Source: Coriolopsis trogii (taxonomy: Eukaryota; Basidiomycota; Agaricomycetes; Polyporales; Polyporaceae). Taken from it: a stretch of 64,000 nucleotides of DNA. Of this stretch, positions 11,018-22,419 are shown piece after piece. Below the pieces are notes generated by a model that saw only the letters and a list, made by a program, of their open reading frames with translations, had not been told where the DNA came from and made no database searches. Position numbers and translations under genes: made by a program. Numbering within the stretch: position 1 is the first letter of the stretch; each line of letters opens with the position of its first letter. The DNA is taken from the NCBI GenBank assembly GCA_020543525.1, contig JAHYIO010000039.1:1488001-1552000 (forward strand), read 5' to 3'.

Positions 11018-11564
11018 TATGGTTTGTCATAAGCCGTTGGCCTATCACATCCGCGACTTTATGTTGTGTTATTAGTTGCATCGGTGTATGATATGAGGGC
11101 AAGTTATGGATCATGGATTGTGCGGTGGTGTCCACGACCCAGGGGGACAGGCAAGCGACTGCCATACGATGATACTCGAAGTTCGCACTCAAGAAAGTCG
11201 AGTTGTACGTGCTGAACTTGAAAGGCAGTGAGGAGGCCCTGACTCGGACGATGCGAGGGTCAAAACGAGAGACATGGTCAATACTAGCTGGATGTCCTCC
11301 TGACGATCGCACAATCGGTTTCAGTGGGACAGTGCACTGATCGCAATTCGGAGACAACAAACGAGTGGACAAGGCAGACAAGGTGCCAGTAGCTGACTAA
11401 GCAGTCCGTCCGTGTTATGCAACACAGTACTTATCCGATTCCCATGATCATCGCATATCCAGATTTGCTTGCCCCACGACTATCGTGCCAGGTTCAAGTT
11501 GACCTGTGTGTTGTCCGTACACCAAAATCTCGCGATACTCATCTCTCTCGTCGTACCCTGCCAG
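11018..11564. promoter_or_regulatory. Spacer and promoter region of A2
   Basis: No gene is seen. TGACTAAGCA at 11,394-11,403 lies about 160 bp upstream of the A2 ATG, and the 150 bp before the ATG resemble the A1 upstream region. Unlike A1 and A3, A2 has no X gene behind it. Confidence 0.5.
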
Positions 11565-13459
11565 ATGCAGCCAACCAAAAGGGCAGACCGCAGACCGCAC
11601 ATTCCAGAGTCAGATGCGGCCGTTACAAAGCAAATGAGCCCGAGGTATCGCCACTCGCCTCCTACGTGAGTATGAGCGCAATTCTCTGCTATACGCCGTT
11701 CAAGTTTGAGCCCTAGGCTGGAGACTCTCAATCTCGACGTTTTCCTGTTGATAGCTCTGGAGCTCCGTCACCACCACCTTGCACTCGAACAACTTGCGTT
11801 GACCTCCCGTACCCTCCGTGCCTCAACTTCTCCCGTTCTCTTCGCTCGCTGTCATGTGCGATATGACAGCATATTCCCGCCAGAAGTGATCCGTCCCTAC
11901 ATCAGGTGAGGCGCATAGGACCCCAGCTTCAAGTTATGTGCTTGGTTGCTGAAGTCTTGTATCAAGGTCAGTCCGGTATACGATCACCACGAAGGACTAC
12001 GTCGGCCATCAATACTTCGCGGACCTTCTCCAGCTCCTCCCATCTCTCACATCCCTCACCCTCGACGGATTGGCCACAGTTTCATGGCAGATGATGACGG
12101 CTTGTCTGTCAATTCCTCGCATCACTACTCTCGAGTTCGGCTCTCTAGCGGATCTGAACCATGGCTTCCGTCCTCCTTATGACCCTCTTCTCGGTATTAC
12201 TTCATCACCCATCACCAAGTTGATTTACAACACACCATTGTGGCGAGAATTCGTAAACAGGGTGTTGTCGGATCCACGCGGCACAAACGCCAGGTATCGG
12301 AAGATGTCCAAGGTGTATCGTCGGGAATGCGCTGCATTTTCTGTACTGCTACCAAGGATGAATGAACACCTGAGGCAACTCGTCATCCCGCTCGAGTCTG
12401 CGCCTTTACCGCTGATGGCGACGCTGTCCTGGCCGAAGCTCCAAGAACTGACGATCCGTGGCCGGTATGTGGACGAGTCTCAAACAGAACTCCTTCCTGT
12501 GCTCCTTGCTGCGATTCCTCAATTGCGTAAGCTTGTCGTCCTAGCCGTCCAAGAGTTCGCAAAGAATGGACGTGCACCTATTCTTGGACGCCATACTTCC
12601 CCGCGCGATGTTCTATGTGGGCTACGCTCGCTCACAGTGGCGTATCCGGATCCGGATGACGCAATCTTCTCCGTCGATACGAGCCACCTTGTCCATCTAT
12701 CCATCCGAGACTGTCCTCGATATTACAACACCTTGGTACCCCTACCGGATTTTGGCCTCGATTGGCCGACTCCGATCTTATCCGCCGCAGAATGCCTCTC
12801 TATTATGTCCCGCATGGACATGCCTCATTTGGCGAGTCTAGAGCTTGTCTACAAAGCGGATGCTGCTGGAGACGACGACGAGCTCCTCGAGTACATTGTC
12901 TCGACATATCCGACGCTCACACACCTCGAGCTTCACCGGTATCGGTCTGACAGAGAAGAGATCGTGGACTTCGTGCGTGGTTGCTCGATTACTTACTTGT
13001 GTGTGATGAATGACCTATCATCTCCTTCTGACTCTAGCGCCATATCGCAGGCCTTCTAGCTGCGTCGAAATCCCTCCGCACCGTACACCTCAATCTGGAC
13101 TTCGAGGGTGACCACGGTGCTTACAACGACAGGGGTACACACCGCGACGCGTGGCTGGAGCAGTTCAGAGACGAGATTGGCCCCAAGATCGTGGACATTC
13201 TGGAAGCGTGTCCAGCGCTGGAACATGTCGGTCTGCTTTACCACGGCATTCCATGGGCAACGTGGGCAGAGTTCCACCCTTCGCGGAATCCGGAGCCTCG
13301 GTTTGTGCTTTCGTATGATGCTGCTCACAAGTACGTGATCGTCCGGCCATCGTTGGTCGATCGAGCTTCGCTGACGGCATTTGCCATTCGGACAGGGATT
13401 CAGAGCCTATCCCCATGCCGTGGACTTTGTTCCCGTGCAAGAGGGAATACGGGTTCTGA
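11565..13459 (+). CDS. F-box-like/LRR protein A2
   Basis: Exons 11565-11665, 11717-11905, 11967-12972, 13038-13330 and 13396-13459 join to 550 residues. It is a close copy of A1, with the same exon lengths apart from exon 1, an F-box-like block LETLNLDVFLLIALEL and the same leucine-rich body. The first exon starts at MQPTKRADRRPHIPES: the A1 reading continues further upstream, but here the frame before this ATG has drifted. A1 and A2 differ most in the short segment after SIRDCPRYY (PLPQFRLEW in A1, PLPDFGLDW in A2). Likely a tandem duplicate of A1, with B in between. No defect seen. Confidence 0.88.
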
Positions 13460-14361
13460 TACGCTGGCCGTAGCACGTTGGCCTGTCACATCTGCGGCTT
13501 TCTATTGTTGTATGAATGTACGTAGTTTTCTGCCCTCCGCGCGTGCGTTCTTCACCTCAATTCACTTCGACCGCTCTCTAGGTTGGGGTATGGCGGTCGA
13601 TGGGCTCGCTGAGCATACGATAATAATGTCACCCACCACAGACTGCCATACCGCACGCACTTCGACGTCGATCCTATTAGGTAATGTCGGCCAATTGCGT
13701 GCAGCGGTCAGGTATACGCCACTCGCACAGGCCACTGGCCTTGTGAGCCGGCACCGAACGGTCCCCACAGGTCATACGAACCCTGGAGGCCGTCTTAAGC
13801 ATGGAAGTTGACGGATTGCGAGGTGGAGATATGAGGCATGCTTTCATTACAAGTGATTGGTCGGGCGGCTTCGAGAGGAGGAGTATCTTCAGAATTAGCG
13901 TCGATTTTTCAGAGAGAACAGTAGTCGCATTGACCGATGTACGAGTAGTATAACACCTGGGTAACGCCTTCGCGTCGCCCAGACGTCGGTAAAATGAGGC
14001 TTTGAACATCTGTGTTCCAGCCGGAACTCTGCGAGTACTTACTCAGTCTCGACTTGGCCCTGTCTTGCGGAGGGCGTGCAGGTCTGCCTGGGCGGCTAGT
14101 TTCATCCGGGCCGGATACCGGGCTGACTAGGCACAAGAGCGAAGGCCAACGTAGGTTCGACTCCAGGTCGAAGTCCTCGCGCGAACACAACGCTTGCTTG
14201 CACTCTACTCTGATCCTCCTCCACCCTCCTGTGAGGTCCGTTGTTTCTTACCTGTTTCTTGGACTGACCGGACCTTACTCGAGGACCAGACTATGACACG
14301 CTGATTTGTCATAATCAAATCGGACTCTTGCAAAGCTCTCCTGATCGTTGTGCATCCCTAG
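13460..14361. other. A2 3' flank and C1 upstream region
   Basis: Up to about 14,035 this copies the A1 3' flank. From about 14,100 it becomes the start of the C repeat. TGACTAGGCA at 14,124-14,133, a one-base variant of the shared decamer, lies about 230 bp before the C1 ATG. No gene is seen. Confidence 0.5.
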
Positions 14362-16425
14362 ATGTTGCCAACCGTGAGAGTGCAGCATACCGCAATGGAC
14401 CCACCCTCTGCAGTCCCTGTGGTTCCTCTGGTGTTATGCGAGCGGTCACTCACGATTCGACGGAGCCCACCTTCGTAAGTCGCTTTATGTGCCCTCAATC
14501 GCGGTGCGCCGTGCTTCACCTGATCATCTTCAAGACTAGAGACTCTCAACCTGGATGTGTTTCGTATGATCCTCCTGGAGCTTGAGCGAGAGCGCTTTGC
14601 TCTTCAACGACTGGCATCAACGTCACGCACCCTCCGTGCGCTTACCTCCCCTGTCCTCTTTTCACGCTGTCAATACTGGCCTGCACTCGAGATACCGCTC
14701 GCCATACGCCCCTTTGTCCGGTAGGGTGCCTACCATCTATGCGTACCTATCCTTTCTCATACGTTGTAAGCCATCTCCAGTATCATATGCAGTGCCAAGT
14801 CCCCACAACCATTGAGCGACTGAAAGCAGCACTCGGACATGTACCGTCGCTGGTTGCTATCCATTTCGTTGGCAGCGGCAATATCCCTTGGGATGCGCTC
14901 AAAGTCTGCTTCGACAATCCGCGAATCACCACTATCACCCTTGGACCATACATCGAGTTTGCCGAAAGGAAACAAGACCCTCAGGACGCATCTCCACCGT
15001 CCCAGGCGCCCATCACGATCTCTGAGTTCACGTACGAGGCACCCTTCTGGCGGGATGTTTTAGAGCTAGCTAGAGGACGATACAATGTTGTCAGGGATCT
15101 TCAAGCGGTGCGTACTCGGGAGTGCGCCGGTCTTTCTGAGGTTCTCCCGCGGATGCACAAGTCTTTAAAGCGACTCACGCTACCTATGGAGATTACACCA
15201 CTCTCCTCCATGGCACAATTGTCATGGCCAACGCTCCAGGCTTTGTCCATTCATGGGCGGTACCAAGATGCCTCTCAGATACCACGCCTCCCGGACCTTC
15301 TGTCCGCCCTTCCTACTCTGCACACGCTCTCCGTGCAAGCTCCTCCATTCTCGCAGTCAGGGCGGCTACCTATACTGGGACGACATGCCTCTCCCCGGGA
15401 AGTTTTGTGCGGTCTGCAGTCGCTCACAGTGGCTTACCCTGATCCCGAAGACTCCATATTCTCTATCGACACTACACACCTCGCACAGCTATCGATCCGC
15501 GACTCCCCACGATACTACGAACGACGAGGAGTGAAGAGGCTGTACGGCTGGTCTTGGGGCACACCTCTATTGTCCGCCCGGGAATGTCTGTCGATCCTGT
15601 CGCGTATGGACATGCCGAAGCTTCGCAGTCTCGAGCTTGTGTACCTCGTCGACGCGGCTGACGACGACGACGAGCTACTGAAGTACATTATTAGCACGTA
15701 CGTGGGCCTGACCCATTTGGAACTTCATCGGTATCGGGTCGACAGTAACCAGGATGTGGATCACGTACGTCGTCTTCGATACCAAGTATTTGTCATGGAC
15801 CCTCACCTCTGGCAATCTCTCACAGCGTCATATCAGCGAGCTCCTCTCCGGGCTGAATTCGCTCTGCACCGTGCATCTCAACCTCGACTTTCCCAGGGAC
15901 CACGGTGCATACTGCGCCGACGAAGCCCAGCGCTGCGCTTGGTTCCCGATCCTCAGAGCCGAGTACGGACCGCAGATCGTCGACATCATGAAGGCGTGCC
16001 CGCACTTGGAGTACGTCGGCCTCTTGTACCACCATACTACGGCAGCTATCTGGTTGGAGTTTCATCCGCCGCGCTGTGCAGAGCCTCGGTTTGTGCTTTC
16101 AACCAACGCTGCTCACAGGTTAGTCCCTCGAGTCTGTTTCGGCTGGCGGTCCTCCGCGGGATATATAAGTAGCTGACGAACGAGCTCAGGGATACGGAAT
16201 CTATACCGATCAGGTGGCATTCTGGAGTACCGTCTGCTGCCACCAACTTCACGCCATAGCAGTTTGTGCTGTGGTGAATACCCTAGCGCTGCGGCGCTGC
16301 TCGCTCTACTATACCGCGCACCCACTGTTCATTTTCCGTGGGCACTAGATTCGTACTTGTTGACACCGATCTGTTGTAGTTATTGTGCAAGGGATGGCAC
16401 CCTCATGCCACGTATTCACCCCCCC
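14100..16425. repeat. Left copy of C inverted duplication
   Basis: The sequence from about 14,100 to about 16,425 recurs as its reverse complement at about 29,890-32,220, including promoter, all exons and introns of C1/C2, and about 160 bp of 3' flank. The two copies are the most alike of any pair in the window. Ends are estimated by eye; the left copy ends at a run of C near 16,425. Confidence 0.85.
14362..16259 (+). CDS. F-box-like/LRR protein C1
   Basis: Exons 14362-14474, 14535-14720, 14771-15764, 15826-16118 and 16190-16259 join to 551 residues. Exon 1 starts MLPTVRVQHTAMDPPS. Exon 2 carries LETLNLDVFRMILLEL and STSRTLRALTSPVLFSRC. Exon 3 holds the leucine-rich body with LPILGRHASPREVLCGL and SIRDSPRYY. 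The 293-nt exon 4 has the same length as in A, B and D members, showing common descent. The last exon is 70 nt and ends AATNFTP, unlike REYGF of A/B, marking a separate clade shared with D. No inactivating change is visible. Its near-identical partner is C2. Confidence 0.88.
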
Positions 16426-16920
16426 CCCCCCATGTTCAAACTGCTTACGATGCATGATGGACACTCGCGGAACCCGCGTGCTCAGTGCTTCCTGGTCGTT
16501 CGTTTGACTACGTGCCGACAACGGTGCTCTATCATGTCTGGACGCTTGGCATGACCATTGGCCAAGGCCGTGAAGGAGCGTCGTCTCTAGTCTATCAAAC
16601 CCGACTTCCAGCACGTCCAAGCATCGTCGGAGTGTACTGATAAGACCGGAATGATTTGAAGGAAGCATGTTTCTAATTGTCGAGAACAGGGATCGGCCAC
16701 CGCGGGCATAGAATACATTCACTTCGGTACGTTACTCTCCTGCTTTGCTCACAGTTCAGAATCGGTTGATAGCGATTCTAGCAATGGGGTATGTCAACAA
16801 ATCAACTGTGACATCCGGACGCATCACATAACTCACCAGTGCCGGCTTGGCTTCCCCCCACTGCGCTGGATGGACCCTGGCTCGAGATGGTAGTAGGTCC
16901 CGTTGTCACTTTCTGCGGAT
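16260..16920. other. C1 3' flank, no gene seen
   Basis: The first 160 bp belong to the C repeat. A run of 14 C follows near 16,419-16,432, exactly where similarity with the right copy breaks down. The remainder holds only short open frames without recognisable features. Confidence 0.5.
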
Positions 16921-17784
16921 TCACACATGAAAACGAGCACGAGCAGATACAAGGGATTCAGAACCACGAACCAACGGTGGTGCGTCGACAATCTCTGGTA
17001 CGCAGCAATACATATTAGTGAACTGACGAAAGCAGAGAAGTGGATGCAGACCTCCTTCCTCAAGCTCGCTATCGTTGTCGTTCTCGGAGGACTTTGAGGA
17101 ATCGACGGGAGCGACCGTGCTCTCGACTTCCTGCGGTCCTTGGACGATTGGGCCAAACTCTTGCTTCACCGCATCCGTGACTTGACCATCCCTACGGGCA
17201 AGAGAGCTCGAACCGCTCGCCGGATACGCCGATGGATCAGCCAACTACGACCTCACGCGTCAGCATACATAGTGCCACGAATGTTAGGAATCACTCCATA
17301 CGCATATCCTGACTATCCTGGCCGGCTTCACTGAGGTCCTTTTGCGCAAGGATCGACGGCCCGGACGCCTCGACGGAGTACTAGTGACCGACTCGGAAGC
17401 AGAGATCCTCAGCTTGTTCGGTCGCTCGCCAGACACATCTCCATCGCCACTGCCCGAGTCTTGGGCAGTCGCAGCGTCCGACAGGGTGCGCTTCTTGGTG
17501 GCCGTCGCCGAGTCGTCTGCGTCCGATTCCACGAGCTTGCGACCTTCAAGGGGGACTGGAGCGCTTCCCGCATCCATGACGGGCTCTGCGCGGTGGCGGC
17601 GGTTGATCCAAGCAAAACGTGCTGCGGAAGCCTGTGCTACGGCGGTCAGAAAGAGAACGGGAGGCGTATGAACGTATAATCCGTGACGTACTTGAGACAT
17701 AGCCCGGAGCTGGTCAATATCGTTCGGCCTGATCCTGGGGCCGTTCAGGCCCACACCAAGGTCGGAGAGCTGCACGATGGGCAT
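16921..17784 (-). pseudogene. Truncated, diverged X-family paralog X3
   Basis: Reading from 17,784, MPIVQLSDLGVGL leads to PRIRPNDIDQLRAMS, matching PQIDPHNIGQLRGAS of X2 exon 1. An intron in the same place and phase follows. The next exon has SAARFAWINRRHRAEP (X1: SAERHASFN), KKRTLSD (X2: SKRALSD), RPNKLRIS and KPARIVRI (X2: EPAKIVKL). A third exon resembles the acidic exon 3. Nothing matching exons 4-14 follows, so only the N-terminal third remains. Divergence from X1/X2 is high, so this is an older copy. It may be a relic or a short expressed gene; the open frame in the preserved exons leaves the second possibility open. Confidence 0.6.
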
Positions 17785-18560
17785 TGCAGTGGGACGGGTT
17801 TGCTGAGCAGAGGAGTTGGTAGTGACCTGGACGACGGGACAGACACCCACCTCTAAGTAGCTCGCTCAAAAACAATGAACTGCAGCAGGCCGACTGGGAA
17901 CAAACGAGTTTTCTCGTCATGGTGACTGGCTGGAAGACAGATGAGGCGCCTGCGCGTTCTGAAAACAATATGAGATATGTCGGGTGAGCCGACAGGCTCA
18001 TGCTCAGGCGAGTGTGCCAATGGGGAACAACACTACCTAAGGCCCCGCCGCCGGGGATCCACACAAGGAGACTACCGGCCCGGGCCTTATTGAAGGTCAA
18101 TGACTAAGCACAAAGGTCCTTGTCAGTAGTTTACCCAGCAGGCTGCAGCGCAAAGTTGACGGCAGGAGTGCAGTGCTCCCCGTCGACGAGCTTTACACCC
18201 TCCTCTTCCACAACGAAGGCTTGGGCTGTGGATTGTATCATTGTGCACGCTCGCCTCCATGGTGATACTCGAACTCGAAGATCGCCTGACAGTGGGCACC
18301 AGACGAGACCAGGGGCCTATGAGACTGGGGGAGAATAACGAACATGAGCGACATCGTGGTTCTTGACTGTCTGGCGCGGTAGCGGTGGAGAAGTAGGTTA
18401 TAGACATGGGGACCACATTAGATTGGCATTGAACAACCAGAGAGTACATGTACGGCAAGTCATAGAGCGGTGGACGGCGGCTGAGCTGATGGACAGATGT
18501 GTGGAGTAGCACAGCAGGATTTTGCGAACTTGGTGACCCAGCGGGTACTGTCAAGCTGCA
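17785..18560. other. Spacer between X3 and F-box relic
   Basis: No gene is supported. TGACTAAGCA, identical to the element upstream of A1 and A2, is at 18,101-18,110, about 320 bp upstream of the X3 start. Its presence suggests a former divergent promoter here. Confidence 0.4.
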
Positions 18561-19215
18561 TCAGAACCCGTACTCCCTCTGGATCGGCGACGACGTCCAT
18601 TTGATGGGCATAGGCTCTGAGTCACTGCAAGAATATGCCGTTAACAGTGCCATGAAAATAACGAGACAATGGAACATACTTGTGAGCAGCATCATACGAC
18701 GGCACAAAGCGAGGATCGGAGCACCGGACGGGGTAGAACTCTGCCCACGTCGCCCATGGAATACCGTGATAGAGGAGACCGACGTGCTCGAGTTGCGGAC
18801 ACACATGCATAATCTCCGCGATCTCCGGGCCAATTTTGTCCCTGAAAGATTCGAGCCACTCTTCTCGGGCTCCACCCTCGTCGGTGTACGCACCATTGTC
18901 GCTCTCGAAGTCCAGGTTGAGATATGCGATCCGAAGGGACTTCGAAGCGTACAGGGTGGCTGCGATACGGTGCTGGATAGGGCGGTCAATCATTGCACGG
19001 AACACAGTGAAGCGTCCATGAGCGACGCACGTAGTCAACGATCTCTTACCTATCCGAGCAATCATGGTGGAGCTCGAGGTGCGTCAGCGTCGGATAGGTC
19101 TTCACAATGTATTCGAGGAGCTCGTCGTCAGCTCCGGCCGAGCCCGCCACATACACGAGCTCTAGACGCGTCAAATGAGGCAAGTCCATACGAGACAGAA
19201 CAGAGAGACATCCTT
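18561..19215 (-). pseudogene. F-box/LRR family relic 1 (C-terminal half only)
   Basis: On the minus strand the segment begins inside exon 3 (CLSVLSRMDLPHLTRLELVY), continues to LTHLELHH, then the exon 4 equivalent (LRIAYLNLDFES, HVGLLYHGIPWATWAEFYP) and the last exon ending IQREYGF with its stop at 18,561-18,563. The F-box, the N-terminal repeats and the DCPRYY region are missing, and no start codon or promoter is positioned for it. The REYGF ending places it with the A/B clade. It is a 5'-truncated copy and unlikely to make a family-type protein. Confidence 0.75.
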
Positions 19216-19619
19216 TGTTTGCAGAATGCGATTCATGATGAATGGCATACCTATGTAGACAACTGTCGATCAATGAATCTGCATGGAATGGCTGTCCGAA
19301 CAAATCTGTGAATGGTTACTTCGACGCCCCAGGGTACATCAACGTCACGATTCGCCGAGACGGCCTGACAGGGGGCAAACTCGGACCCAGACTTTGCAGA
19401 GGGCATTCGAACGGCGACATATATAACGATACCGTCTCATCTGGAGGGAGACACGAACAAAGGCAACCATTCTCATAGTGAGCATGGGTCAATGAGCAGT
19501 CAGATATGAGCGAACAAGCAAACAGCGACAAAACCCGTTCTCCGACCGACAAGGACAAGACCACTTGAATAGCAAGGTCAGGTTTCGTCAATGAGAACGC
19601 GTCTCAACAAGCCTGGACA

Positions 19620-20000
19620 TTAACAACGCACTTGGGAGAAGTATGGTTGGAGAGCGTCGGAGTAATCCACTGGTGAGAGGAACCCGCGGGTACATGTCGC
19701 CCATAGTCTTCCTTGATAGTGAAGTACGCGTTCTAGGTCCGGACAGGGCAGCATGGTCCCCGCACTTTGCAGTCTTCCCTGAGCGATGCTAGGCACCTTA
19801 CGCGAACGCGGACCGATTCCTGTAAGCACTCGTCGAATACAAGGTTGAGGTGTACCGTCCAGAGAGACTTTGATGACGCGCTTGAGAACGGAGTGTATCG
19901 CATGCCAGGAGCGTGGGGGGAGGGGCTTTGACGGTCCTTGAGCGACGTCGTCGTACCTGGAGTATGTATAATTATCCCGTTCATCTGCGCTGACAAGGGC
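19620..20000 (-). pseudogene. F-box/LRR family relic 2 (frameshifted exon 4)
   Basis: Minus-strand fragments SLWTVHLNLVFDE in one frame and CPDLERVLHYQGRLWATC in another align to SLRTVHLNLDFE and CPALEYVGLLYHGIPWATW of the family exon 4. The change of frame between them shows at least one indel. No F-box or repeat region is recognisable upstream. This is an old, decayed copy. Confidence 0.55.
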
Positions 20001-20697
20001 AATGCGGTAGAGGACCTCGACGGACGAGATTCGTCGATTCAATTTCGACTGGAGCGTTTCATACGGAAAGTCCAGTTCGAAGTGATCACACACCTGGCAT
20101 CATTACAAAGTCACAGAACCATCAGTATAGCATCAAATGCACGTAGATGGTCACGGGTGGATACAAGACATAGCGACGTACCTGGACTTTGGAGTTACAA
20201 CTCCGCGGGCCCCAAGCATGGGGCCTGACGGGCGGAGATGCAAGCCATCATCTGAGCCACACAAAAGCAACGAAGTTGTGATGTCTGGACACTCTCCTTC
20301 AACGTGTTGCTACGACGGCGTGCGCATTGTCTCCCCTAGGCAGACGATTTACGGACCTATTGTATGAGGGAATAGGGTGCGCACACGCGAAGAATTCGAA
20401 GTAAAGCGGTCGAAGAGGCGTAGATTCAGCTTTAAGACGGAGCCTGAAGCTTTCGTCCCAAGGAACTATCGGAGCCAAAAGACGTAAACTTGTGTTTGGC
20501 CTCCGAATAACCGGAGTCTTAATATGGTCAACGGAACATCTCCCAGGGCGTTAATTCCCAATTGATTGCATGAGAGGGCCACAGGCCGCCCACCAACGGA
20601 CCCAGTCTCCTCCACTCTCTCTGGTCACTCAAACCTCGTCGTTTGCGGAACAACGCGAGGCTGACATTACGGAATCATCTTCCATGTCGTCGACGCT
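20001..20697. other. Upstream region of the SANT gene
   Basis: No gene is seen. This is a transition from decayed island sequence to the promoter and leader of the conserved gene at 20,698; no clear TATA box is found. Confidence 0.4.
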
Positions 20698-22019
20698 ATG
20701 GAGCGAAAACGCGCCGAGACGTACGTCTGCATTATTTTGCACACCGGATTCGAGCTCACCATCGCCGACAGCCTGGAGGCGCTGGAGAAATTTATACAGG
20801 CACAGAGGGTTGCGCTCGAGAGAACCAACGCTGACATAGAGAGGCTCAAGGAGTTACGAAACGATGTCTTGCGCAACCCACCACAGACTTGGGAGGAGGT
20901 GCAAGGAAAGGTGTGTATACCCTGGCATTTAGACTTGCTCCGTTCTGACTGCCTATAGCTCGACGATCCCGCCTACAAGCTGAGCGAGCGACAAGATGTT
21001 CTACCTCCCCTCCCCCCGGCTTTAGACTGGTCGGTTTTCGCTGGTGCAGACCCGGCTCCCTTTCATGCCCTCGCTGCAAAAGCTCGCGAGACCTACGCCG
21101 CACGCAACGTCCCGCCGAAGACTCAGCTCGCCGCACCCTCTGCCCTCCGACATTTCGTCGCAGCCTCCCGCGTATCCGTCGTCGATCCTGTCCTCAACGC
21201 ATTCCGCATTCCAGACGACCTTGCCGCACTGTCTTCCGATGATGAGCCTGATCCGGAAGAGCTACGCCGCGCGCGGGAACGGGAGAAGATTCGGGAGCTG
21301 AAGAAGCGGCGCATAGAGGGCGACGGAGGTACGCCCATATATGCTGGACTCGGTCTCCGCAGGCCGGTGGCGGCCGTCTTCGTTCGGCGCGACCAGGAGG
21401 ACGAGAGCGCGGAGGTCGACATCTCAATGGGAGACGATGATGGGAGCCGCACCGCACTGGACGCGGATGTTGACGTTCCTATGGCGGTTGACACCCCATC
21501 TGCTAGCGTCGCATCCTCTTCCGCTGCTCTACAAATGCTGGAGCCTACTGCACGAGAGCGCCGCCCGACTCGCAAAGCGCAGTCAGAGATCAAGGCCTCG
21601 ACCGTAGAAAGGGCCAAGCCGACGAAGAAAGGCAAGGGGCAGAGCAAACGTGGTTCGGAATCCGTCGCAGATACTGGAGAAGTTGCGTCGGGGGGCGACC
21701 CTGCTCGCGACAAGAAAGGGAAGGCAAAATCGGAGACATACAAGCAGGCTTGGTCGGTCTCTGAGCAGCACCTCCTGGAGCGTCTGCTGGAGGAGATCCC
21801 CGACGGTGAGAAGAACAGGTGGGTATCGAAGTTTGTCGATCCGCACGAGGCCGCTGACACGTGTGCGTTCCCCTTCTCCTTGCCAGGTGGGCCAAGATAT
21901 CGAAGGCGATGAATGGCCGACGCACTGCGCGACAGGTCGCCAGCCGCGTTCAAAAGTACTACGAGAAGCTGAAACGGTTCGGTGTCGAGGTTGGGAGCAG
22001 CAAGGCGGCTGATGGTTGA
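20698..22019 (+). CDS. SANT/Myb-domain protein, ZZZ3-like
   Basis: Exons 20698-20910, 20959-21818 and 21887-22019 join to 401 residues. The N-terminus forms a helix rich in charged residues (LEALEKFIQAQRVALERT, likely coiled coil). The middle is a long basic/acidic low-complexity region. The C-terminus has a SANT/Myb fold, KQAWSVSEQHLLERLLEEIP, then RWAKISKAMNGRRTARQVAS, then VQKYYEKLKRFG; an intron splits the SANT domain after the arginine codon. This layout recalls ZZZ3-type chromatin proteins, in which SANT binds histone or DNA; the exact orthology is not certain. The first exon may contain an additional 51-nt in-frame intron (GTACGT to GACAG), giving MERKRAETLEALEKF, which reads better than the unspliced version. 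A single-copy gene between the two arms of the inverted repeat. Confidence 0.8.
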
Positions 22020-22419
22020 GATCGACTTCATCCCCTTCCTCTACCGCCACATTTTGTGAGGACCGATATGGTTCAACCGCGGTGGTGTTTTGCGAATGCT
22101 TGAAACAAGTCTACGTCTACACATAGATCGTCATAATACGGTGTACTCTACATATCATCTGTAGCTATAGCATCCCACACTGTCCCCGACGATGCGCCGC
22201 GCAGTCGTAAACGCGTCCAGCGCTGTCGCCAGAGCTGCCGGCAACGGGACCTGTACAGCGAGCAGCGATCATCTGACCAGATCAGAATTCCCTTCACGCG
22301 CACGGCGGCAGCGGCTGGGGTAAACTCGTCTCAACCCACCGCCGTTCCTTGCCAGCACATTCTCCCTCTTCTCCTCCTCCTTGTCAGTCCTCTTTTCACG
22401 TCTGCAGAGTCCGGACGAC
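22020..22419. other. Spacer between SANT and PBDC1 genes
   Basis: About 400 bp with no gene. It contains the end of the SANT transcript and the promoter of the next gene; a pyrimidine-rich tract (CTCCCTCTTCTCCTCCTCC) lies 50 bp before the ATG, common in fungal core promoters. Confidence 0.4.

Noticed and set aside
16419..16432. Run of 14 C as a possible regulatory or structural element.
   Set aside because: A simple homopolymer at a duplication border; no further evidence of function.
21123..22031. Long minus-strand open frame (about 300 codons) opposite the SANT gene.
   Set aside because: The plus strand encodes a clear SANT domain with good introns; the minus frame is a serine/arginine-rich shadow of GC-rich codons.
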